Origin: DATFKA01 sp042095835
GTDB taxonomy: Bacteria; Bacteroidota; Bacteroidia; Chitinophagales; Saprospiraceae
Assembly: GCA_042095835.1 (NCBI GenBank)
Contig: JBELML010000100.1
Span: 1-24,197, forward strand
Direction: 5' to 3'
DNA length: 24,197 nt
Shown here: positions 15,794 through 22,076 of the stretch, piece by piece
Layout of the letters: each line of letters begins with the position of its first letter
Position numbering within the stretch: the first letter of the stretch is position 1
Made by a program: the position numbers and the translations under genes
Notes under the pieces: model-generated
What the model was told of the DNA's origin: nothing
What the model saw: the letters and a program-made list of their open reading frames with translations, nothing else
Database searches by the model: none

Positions 15794-16738
15794 ATGAAAA
15801 AAGTGTACAAAAAAAACTTATTTCTTTTTTTCTTGGCGATTTCTCTACATAGCTGCCTCGATCCAATAGAGTTTGATGTAGCACAAGGCCAAGGTCAAGG
15901 GATCACAATTAATGGTCGCCTACTCTATGGCAACCCAAGTAATATCACCGTTACCGTAGAGCAACTATTCGCTTTTGATGCCAACTCTCGGAATCGTATT
16001 CTCACACGTAGCATCCAATTGCTCGATGATGAAGGACATGCCATTGATCTGGACCTGGATTTTCTCAGCACCTTCTCCAAAGACATTCCACTCAATGATC
16101 CATCGATGCCCATCGAATTTGGAAAATCCTACAAGATTGTGGTAGAGACCTTAGAAGATGGGCGCTTTGAGTCCGCATTTGAACCTTTACTCCGAGTACC
16201 AGATATCGATACCATAAGGGTGTCGGAAAACTTACAGCCTTTTTACGATGTGCGCCTGGACCGAGTGATAGAATTCCCCACCAAAACATTTATGGTCAGT
16301 ACTTCCTTAAAAACAAGCCAAAAAAATGGACCGTCCAGACTACTCTGGTTTAATGAACGATTCGAAACGCTAAGGCCCAACGATAATGGCTGTACCGAAT
16401 TAAACACCAGGTTTATCCAGCGCCCATTGGTGTACGATGGCGAAACCAGTACCGCTGATCAGCTGCTTGACTTCCCCGTTCACACTTTCCGGCCAGCAAT
16501 AGGCTTGGACACCAATTTCATTTGCTTAGCACTTTTCCAAGAATCCTTGTCTCCTGGAGCTTATTTACATTGGGAGCAAACCAGTGAGCTATTAGACAAT
16601 AACGAAGGGAGTATGCTTGAGCCAGCCCTGGGCCAGATTGTTACAAACATCAACAATATCGACAAGCCCAAAGAACGAGCCTTTGGATATTTTTATGCGA
16701 CTCAACGAGATACTTTTTTCTTTGTCGACAAGCCCTAG
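15794..16738 (+). CDS. DUF4249-like outer lipoprotein
   Basis: I place the start at ATG 15794, 33 codons inside the longest open frame (which opens at 15695), because it yields a textbook lipoprotein signal: MKKVYKKN, a hydrophobic core LFLFFLAIS, and the lipobox LHSC with Cys21. The longer version would put a non-signal sequence in front and overlap the ncRNA C promoter box. The mature ~294 residues fit DUF4249: an ITINGRLLYG strand after the lipid Cys, FGKSYKIVVETLEDGRFES, a VPDIDTI segment, and a C-terminal GYFYATQRDTFFFV strand resembling the family's ending. DUF4249 lipoproteins in Bacteroidota are often encoded beside TonB-dependent receptors; none is seen here. The substrate or partner is unknown. 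It converges on the MoaD-like gene with 11 bp between stops. Confidence 0.78.
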   Translation: MKKVYKKNLFLFFLAISLHSCLDPIEFDVAQGQGQGITINGRLLYGNPSNITVTVEQLFAFDANSRNRILTRSIQLLDDEGHAIDLDLDFLSTFSKDIPLNDPSMPIEFGKSYKIVVETLEDGRFESAFEPLLRVPDIDTIRVSENLQPFYDVRLDRVIEFPTKTFMVSTSLKTSQKNGPSRLLWFNERFETLRPNDNGCTELNTRFIQRPLVYDGETSTADQLLDFPVHTFRPAIGLDTNFICLALFQESLSPGAYLHWEQTSELLDNNEGSMLEPALGQIVTNINNIDKPKERAFGYFYATQRDTFFFVDKP

Positions 16739-16749
16739 CATTTAAGTAT

Positions 16750-17022
16750 CTAGCCCCCAGATAAGGCCTGAAATATCAGCACCTCATCGCTGTCTTCTAA
16801 AACATCCGACAAGCTGCTCCGATCAGTAGCTAATCGCTCTCCAATAAAGATATTGATGTGTTTGCGGAGTTGGCCAGTCTCTTCGACCAAATAGTGCTTG
16901 ATCCCTGGATGGAGTTCTTCCAAGTGCTCTAAAGCATCCTTTACAGAATGCACCTTCAATTGAACTTCTCTAAGCTCTGGAAAAAAACGCTGTAATGCTG
17001 GTGTAAAACTGATCTTTGGCAT
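16750..17022 (-). CDS. MoaD/ThiS-like beta-grasp protein with C-terminal Gly-Gly
   Basis: A 90-residue cytosolic protein ending ALSGG. The ubiquitin-like beta-grasp pattern is visible: ISFTPALQRFF, VHSVKDALEHLEELHPGIK, then LRKHINIFIGERL and DEVLIFQALSGG. The terminal Gly-Gly is the residue pair that is adenylated and thiocarboxylated in MoaD and ThiS. Freestanding proteins with an ALSGG end are widespread and often have no clear link to molybdopterin or thiamine synthesis; no moaE, moeB, thiF or thiG gene is in this window. It lies 47 bp downstream of the LysM-protein gene on the same strand, so it may be the last gene of that operon. No E1, E2 or JAB-peptidase gene is adjacent. Confidence 0.85.
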   Translation of the reverse strand: MPKISFTPALQRFFPELREVQLKVHSVKDALEHLEELHPGIKHYLVEETGQLRKHINIFIGERLATDRSSLSDVLEDSDEVLIFQALSGG

Positions 17023-17069
17023 ATCAAGAAATTAACAGTCCAATTTTCACAAAGTTGAGCGGCTTCGTT

Positions 17070-18476
17070 TTAATTATTCGGGATTATCAATACTTGACCT
17101 ACCTTCAGCGCATTACTTTGTAATCCATTGACAGCGATGAGCGCTTGAGTCGAGGTATTGCCGCTGGCATCTTTGAGATTATAGAGCTTAGCAATAGAAA
17201 AAAGCGTTTCTCCTGCTACAACCACGTGAGTAGTGTTCGACGAACTATTTTCAGCAGTATTCGGAATAAATCGTTTGGTCCCATCGGAGTACTGCACCTC
17301 AATACCCTCCACAGAAGGCACTTGTACTACTGGTGGCGGAGGTGGCGGAGGAGCCGCTCCTACACGCACGGTATAATTAAGCTTGATTTGTCGATCACCA
17401 AATAAATTTTGGATATTATTTTTATCAACGGCATTATCAAACAAGTCACTTAAACGCAGACTGAAGCTCACGGGAACGTTTTGGTTCATCGTTCTTGCGC
17501 GCAGTAGCGTATCTCCTAGATTGACTTCCACAGCAGGTCCTCCGAGTGGTATTTGATCATAACTCGTGGGATCATTTTCACTGATATCTTGTTCCTCTCC
17601 TTGATTTTCGTCCAAGGAGACTGATGACACCATTCGGGCTCCTCCGGAGACACGCGCATACAGATTACTTGCTGCACTCCCGCCATAAGATAAAGGTACT
17701 ATGACATTGGAGAATGATTGTAAAGCCCCCGAAGAAGCTTCGGGGCCAGCTGGAATTTCAATCGGACGATTGAGTACAATTGAAAGTGTATCTGCCTGAT
17801 TGGTGACATCTTCCCTACTTAGCGATTGAAGTCTGGAAAGGCCAAAAGCGCCCATAGGAACTTTCAAGAAAAGAGAATCTTCAGGCACCAGTGATTCCTC
17901 CAGTAGCAGTGGAGATAGGGCCATAAAAGTTTGATCATCGATTCGCTCAAAGCCGATAATATCCTTATCCATCACCACCTCTAATCTTTTAGGTTCGCGA
18001 GGAAGATCGGGGATAACTTCAAAGGTATTTTCAAAAAACATACCTAACAAAAACCAAAGCAAGAGTAGGAGTGCAACGTATTTCCAAGTCTTTTTAATAA
18101 AGCGAATAATGGCCTCTCTATTGTTACGTTCTGCTAGAATAGGCTCGACCAGGGTGTCATGGCTAACTTCATAAATGGGATTAGCTCCTGTTTTGTGAAT
18201 CCTACGGACTAATCGAGACTCTTCTAGGCGGTCTAGCAATGGAGAGTCGATATCTAGTATCTCTTTAATATATCCGGCATCTTTTGAGGTGCGCTGCCTG
18301 GACTTAGGTAGTACCAAATGATCTTGTAGGAGCTTGCGCGCTAGTTTTCTATCCTTGCGTTTCTCTAGGCTTTTGATTTGGCTTCGGTAATACCCTCGAA
18401 GTACACTTTCTAAATCACCTACATCTTCCCTCCTCAGGTCTAGAATTGGTCTTATTGTCTTTGATGGTTTACTCAT
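17070..18476 (-). CDS. Winged-helix (STAND C-part), transmembrane, LysM protein
   Basis: A 468-residue protein. Residues ~10-120 look like the helical/winged-helix part that normally follows the NTPase of an nSTAND1 protein: SPLLDRLEESRLVRRI, then YEVSHDTLVEPILAER. A single strong membrane helix at ~132-148 (YVALLLLLWFLLGMFF) follows basic residues (FIKKTWK), predicting cytosol-in, periplasm-out. The outer part has beta-rich sequence, a proline run (~375-381) and a C-terminal LysM (417-467: VVVAGETLFSIAKLYNL to KVGQVLIIP), which would bind peptidoglycan. Its ATG overlaps the upstream NTPase stop (ATGA), so translation is coupled. One more A in the A6 run there would fuse the two into a single ~800-aa STAND protein. 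I infer a membrane-anchored sensor arm of the NTPase. Confidence 0.85.
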   Translation of the reverse strand: MSKPSKTIRPILDLRREDVGDLESVLRGYYRSQIKSLEKRKDRKLARKLLQDHLVLPKSRQRTSKDAGYIKEILDIDSPLLDRLEESRLVRRIHKTGANPIYEVSHDTLVEPILAERNNREAIIRFIKKTWKYVALLLLLWFLLGMFFENTFEVIPDLPREPKRLEVVMDKDIIGFERIDDQTFMALSPLLLEESLVPEDSLFLKVPMGAFGLSRLQSLSREDVTNQADTLSIVLNRPIEIPAGPEASSGALQSFSNVIVPLSYGGSAASNLYARVSGGARMVSSVSLDENQGEEQDISENDPTSYDQIPLGGPAVEVNLGDTLLRARTMNQNVPVSFSLRLSDLFDNAVDKNNIQNLFGDRQIKLNYTVRVGAAPPPPPPPVVQVPSVEGIEVQYSDGTKRFIPNTAENSSSNTTHVVVAGETLFSIAKLYNLKDASGNTSTQALIAVNGLQSNALKVGQVLIIPNN

Positions 18477-19471
18477 TTTTTAATCTTTTGCTCTTGAGCA
18501 ATGATTTTTCGTTCTATATGCTGACACACAATTTGCAACTGAGATGGATCAATACGCTGGGTCACCTTGTCTTCTAGAAATTGTATAATCTCCTCAAGCA
18601 GTTCATCATTGATCGTAAATTGTGTAGAAGTAAAATGATTCCCCTCTAAAGAAGCAGGCGCTACGATGGCTTTTTTAGCTTGTTGCTTATTAAAGGATCG
18701 TAACTCGTAGCTATTCACCATCATTTCTGGTAGGTGTGCCTTCAGCCGCTCTAAATAATGCAACTTATCTGACCGCATTGATATAAGGATTTTAGCATCT
18801 AAGGGCTCCTCAATCCGAGCCAGTAGCTGTGCTACTTTGGGCGCTGGTAATTGAGCTTCTTCTGCATCGATAATTTGCTTGCGCTCTATCCCTTTGCGAA
18901 TACTTGCTGGTGTAATCTGATGAAAAATCTCGCCCAATTGCCTGGCAAACTCCTCAACGCGGTCCTCTGGATAAGTAAACAACTCCTCGAATTGATCTAA
19001 AATAAAAACTATACGCATAGGATTTACCGCAAGGTCTATCAGCATCTGTTTAGCCGTCAGCCAAAGGTTGGGCTTGGGCAATGGCAATACTTCAGGCCAG
19101 GACTGATCTATTCCAAGACAGGCATCTATAAATCGCTCAATGGGATCTTTGACGATCTCCGAATCTACTTCCTCTGGATTCTCCTGCCTTTCTCTACGCA
19201 TGCGAGCCAAATCAGGATCGTAATTGGTAAAGCGGATGGGTACTACGTGGTAAGGAATTTCCCAATTTCTCAAGTCACTTAGAGTGGGCAAAATACCCGC
19301 ATTAATAAGCGAAGATTTACCCATACCTGAGGGTCCGTGCAGCACGATCAGATTGTCTAGATCGAGTAGGCGACAAACGGCTTCTATTTCTTCATCTCTC
19401 CCGAAGAAATACTGCTTTTCTTCCGTATTAAAAGGTCTGAGCCCTGGATATCTTGAACGCAATGTCTTCAT
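18473..19471 (-). CDS. nSTAND1-type NTPase
   Basis: A 332-residue cytosolic P-loop NTPase. The start is the family hallmark YPGLRPFNTEEKQYFFGRDE (8-27). Walker A is GPSGMGKSS (46-54), and Walker B is RIVFILDQFEELF (153-165) with Asp159 and the acidic pair after it. A sensor-like ISMRSDKLHYLERL and the ELRSFNKQQAKKAI stretch follow; the C-terminus (SQLQIVCQHIER) is where the helical/winged-helix region should begin, but the frame ends at TGA. In complete STAND proteins the NTPase acts as a nucleotide-dependent switch that oligomerises on sensing a trigger. Here the switch is encoded between the cyclase/SIR2-like protein (12 bp upstream) and the winged-helix/LysM protein (4-bp overlap). The truncation at an A6 run is either real splitting or an indel. 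Confidence 0.9.
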   Translation of the reverse strand: MKTLRSRYPGLRPFNTEEKQYFFGRDEEIEAVCRLLDLDNLIVLHGPSGMGKSSLINAGILPTLSDLRNWEIPYHVVPIRFTNYDPDLARMRRERQENPEEVDSEIVKDPIERFIDACLGIDQSWPEVLPLPKPNLWLTAKQMLIDLAVNPMRIVFILDQFEELFTYPEDRVEEFARQLGEIFHQITPASIRKGIERKQIIDAEEAQLPAPKVAQLLARIEEPLDAKILISMRSDKLHYLERLKAHLPEMMVNSYELRSFNKQQAKKAIVAPASLEGNHFTSTQFTINDELLEEIIQFLEDKVTQRIDPSQLQIVCQHIERKIIAQEQKIKK

Positions 19472-19483
19472 AGCTAAAAAGAT

Positions 19484-21187
19484 TTAAACAGGGATTACCT
19501 CTGAAACCCGATCAATGAACATAGACAACTTATTCCTCAGCTGACGCCATTTTTTGGACAGCTCTTGTTTACTAAAATTATTATAATCCTCCCACTCTTT
19601 AATCTTATGAAACCGCTGCTGGTAGGTTCCTAATTCTTTAAGGAGATCCCCTTCTTTACCATCCGTAAGGAGGAGATCATCGAGATGGTTGAGGGCTTCT
19701 TCGATACGATAAGCTTCGACCATGTCTTGTAGATTTTCATAGGAGGATTCTCCCGTCTTTTGCGTTTTTTGGCGAAGCAAATCTTCGGAAGCACAGACAC
19801 CATGCAATCCGTTCACAAACTCATCAATTCGTTTATCTAAAAAGGTGATTTTGAAATTGGATTCAAAAAAGTGTCTATCCCGTTTTCCTAAACTAGATGG
19901 ACCCGGCGGATGCGCATAAGAGATGTCTTTTTCGTGCACTTTGAGTACGCGCAGAAGCAACTTCATATACCAATCATCGAAAGAAAAACCCAAGAAAACC
20001 AAATGGCTTGCTTGCTGTACTTTGTCCTGTATGCGCTTAGGAAGTTGTCGAACACCTAAAATACCAAAAATGAATTGATAGAGTCGATCCAAAGAAATGA
20101 CCATTGATTCTTTGTGTTTCAGGCTTCCAAAAAGGTTATAGATCAATGGGTAAGTAGAGGAAAAGGCTTCCAAAGCTTCCGTGTCCTGCAAATAACTATA
20201 GTAGGCATATTGATGATCAATCTGATTGTGCTCAAAAACTTCGTGCACCAAATCAAAAGGATAAGTCGACAAGATGAGATCAAAAGGAATCTCGCTCAAC
20301 TTCTTGAATCTATCGAGCTGTTTGGTCCCTAAATCACTCATCCTGATGCGTGTCAGGTCGATGAACATCCGTTGTCCTCCTGCACGATCTACTAGCGATT
20401 GAGCTGATGTGAAAAAATCAGGCTGCTCCTGGGCTGCTTGATCCTTCAGCCATTTATGCGACTCCTGATGGAGTATATCCGGCAGAAAGTCCTCACTTTG
20501 GGAGGACTCATCAGAGGATGGTTTTGAAAAAGCGTAGTTGCCCAGAATGAGCACACATTTTTTTTCTTCGAGTGCATCTAGGATTTCCAGCATTTGGTAC
20601 TTTTCCCAAGCTTCGGGATCTACCTGAGAAGGCTGAAGACTTGTATTATACTGTAGCTTGCCTTGCATTTGATGGGCCTGAGGAACCACAAAAACTGGTT
20701 TCGATACCGCAAACACCTCCAAGGGTTCGGCGATATTTTTGAAGTGAAAAGGTCCCAGGGACTGCAATTCTAATTCAGGCTTATTTTTCACCTGATCACG
20801 AATCGTTTTTGACAAGAGGATGGAACCCGGAACACCTAGAGACTCAATGCGAGAAGCGATATTTACACCGCTCCCAAAAGCATTTCCATTTTTGTAGAGC
20901 ACATCACCTAAGTGCATGCCGATACGCACAGGCACTTCTTGGGCGATAAATTGCTCCTGCATACTCATGGCAGCTTGTAAACTCAAGAGTGCACTATCAA
21001 AGGCAAGTAGGGCACCATCTCCATAATACTGGATAATTTGACCTTCTTGTTTATTCATAGCTTGCTCCAAAATCGTTCTGAAGCGATCTAGAACGGCAAG
21101 TGCATTCGTTTCGTTGGTTTGCATCATCGCAGAATAGCCAGCGATATCCGCAAAGACCATGATGGACAACTTTCTGGACCCTAACAT
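19484..21187 (-). CDS. Class III nucleotide cyclase - degenerate SIR2-like - effector-associated domain protein
   Basis: A 567-residue cytosolic protein with no membrane segment. Residues ~5-160 are a class III cyclase domain: FADIAGYS with metal Asp14, YYGDGALLAF with metal Asp57, IGMHLGDVL, and GSGVNIASRIESLG with Asn109 and Arg113 of the transition-state pair. The base-selecting Lys of adenylate cyclases is Gln53 here, so the substrate base is uncertain. Residues ~205-455 resemble SIR2-like domains of conflict proteins: FDLILSTYPFDLVHEVFEHN, IYNLFGSL, and HLVFLGFSFDDWYMKLLL. The usual TTNYD Asn and the catalytic His of the HGS motif are replaced (STYPFD, FGS). Residues ~488-562 resemble an effector-associated domain (EAD11-like): RIEEALNHLDDLL, then FSKQELSKKWRQLRNKL. 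It is first in the operon; EADs usually recruit a partner carrying a matching domain. Confidence 0.82.
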   Translation of the reverse strand: MLGSRKLSIMVFADIAGYSAMMQTNETNALAVLDRFRTILEQAMNKQEGQIIQYYGDGALLAFDSALLSLQAAMSMQEQFIAQEVPVRIGMHLGDVLYKNGNAFGSGVNIASRIESLGVPGSILLSKTIRDQVKNKPELELQSLGPFHFKNIAEPLEVFAVSKPVFVVPQAHQMQGKLQYNTSLQPSQVDPEAWEKYQMLEILDALEEKKCVLILGNYAFSKPSSDESSQSEDFLPDILHQESHKWLKDQAAQEQPDFFTSAQSLVDRAGGQRMFIDLTRIRMSDLGTKQLDRFKKLSEIPFDLILSTYPFDLVHEVFEHNQIDHQYAYYSYLQDTEALEAFSSTYPLIYNLFGSLKHKESMVISLDRLYQFIFGILGVRQLPKRIQDKVQQASHLVFLGFSFDDWYMKLLLRVLKVHEKDISYAHPPGPSSLGKRDRHFFESNFKITFLDKRIDEFVNGLHGVCASEDLLRQKTQKTGESSYENLQDMVEAYRIEEALNHLDDLLLTDGKEGDLLKELGTYQQRFHKIKEWEDYNNFSKQELSKKWRQLRNKLSMFIDRVSEVIPV

Positions 21188-21227
21188 TTTACAGACTATT
21201 TGGTACTTACAATGTACGAAATTATTC

Positions 21228-21249
21228 GGTTCCTGGAACCCTCAGGGTT
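21228..21249. promoter_or_regulatory. Two overlapping palindromes in a divergent intergenic region
   Basis: GGTTCCTGGAACC (21228-21240) and AACCCTCAGGGTT (21237-21249) are both perfect around a central base and share four bases. They lie in the 109-bp gap between the cyclase gene (minus) and the hydrolase gene (plus), a natural operator position. A half-site-like CCTGG follows at 21251. No regulator gene is nearby to name. Confidence 0.4.
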
Positions 21250-21296
21250 TCCTGGTGTTAGAAAGGTCATAAAAGTGTTTAGCTCAAATAGCAATT

Positions 21297-22076
21297 ATGG
21301 CTACTAATCTCCTATTAATCCACGGCAACGGCGGGGCCAACGCCCGCTTCCAGCTTTTTCTAGAAGTCGCTAGAAAAGAAAAACCAAGCAAGCTACGAAT
21401 ACACCTGCCTTTGCTACCTGGGTTTGAGGGACGCCCCTTCCCAAAAGCAGAAGATCAATGGGCTCCTTTATTGCAAGCCTTAGGCGAGGTCGTACAGCAG
21501 GCTCCAGAAGAAAAATGGGTATTGTACGGTCATGGCGTCGGTGGCTCTATGCTCTTAGAATGGGCCAAAAGAGGTTGGTCTTTGCCGAATGGCCACAGGT
21601 TCCAACCACACGATGTCATCATGCACAGTATCATTGGGGCATCTTTGCAGGCTCGGTGGTTCCCCAAAGTCATGGCTCTTAAACCTGTACGCAGTCTCAT
21701 TCATCAACTCATCCCCAATCAGCAATTGAGACCTCGCTGGGAGAAAAAGTTATTCCTAAAACCCTCGCATATCCCTAAGAGAATCAGGACCCAATTTTTC
21801 GAAGATTATCGGCAGTGCGCTGCCTTTCCGATTCTTTTTGACCTTATCACTCCTCAATGGTATGATCAAGTCAAAGACGAGCTTTCAGCGCAAGACTACT
21901 ACTTTCTTTGGGGAGGAGAGGAGCGCGTAGTGGCTGCTCAATATTTAGAATTCTGGAAACGGGATTTCCCCAAGGCTCGATTTGAAATTGTTCCGGAGTG
22001 GGATCACTTTCCGATGTTAGAGACTCCCGAAGCTTTCTACCACAAAATCATCGAAATCCTGGATATTCATGAGTAA
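21297..22076 (+). CDS. Alpha/beta-hydrolase-fold protein lacking the nucleophile serine
   Basis: A 259-residue cytosolic protein. The fold is clear: LLLIHGNGG oxyanion strand (residues 5-13), LPLLPGFEGRPFP, nucleophile elbow at WVLYGHGVGGSMLLEWA, acid-containing YFLWGGEERVV, and a terminal EWDHFPMLETPEAF with His237. In active members the elbow is Gly-x-Ser-x-Gly; here it reads G78-H79-G80-V81-G82, with glycine where serine belongs. Serine hydrolase chemistry is therefore unlikely unless another residue substitutes; a binding or regulatory role, or a cofactor-free lyase-like activity, would fit better. Its stop overlaps the next gene's start by 8 bp, so the two are co-translated and probably act together. 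It is divergent from the cyclase operon. Confidence 0.88.
   Translation: MATNLLLIHGNGGANARFQLFLEVARKEKPSKLRIHLPLLPGFEGRPFPKAEDQWAPLLQALGEVVQQAPEEKWVLYGHGVGGSMLLEWAKRGWSLPNGHRFQPHDVIMHSIIGASLQARWFPKVMALKPVRSLIHQLIPNQQLRPRWEKKLFLKPSHIPKRIRTQFFEDYRQCAAFPILFDLITPQWYDQVKDELSAQDYYFLWGGEERVVAAQYLEFWKRDFPKARFEIVPEWDHFPMLETPEAFYHKIIEILDIHE

Noticed and set aside
17727..17745. Perfect 8-bp hairpin CCCCGAAG/CTTCGGGG inside the LysM-protein gene
   Set aside because: Lies within a well-supported coding frame with no T-run on the coding strand; probably fortuitous codon choice.
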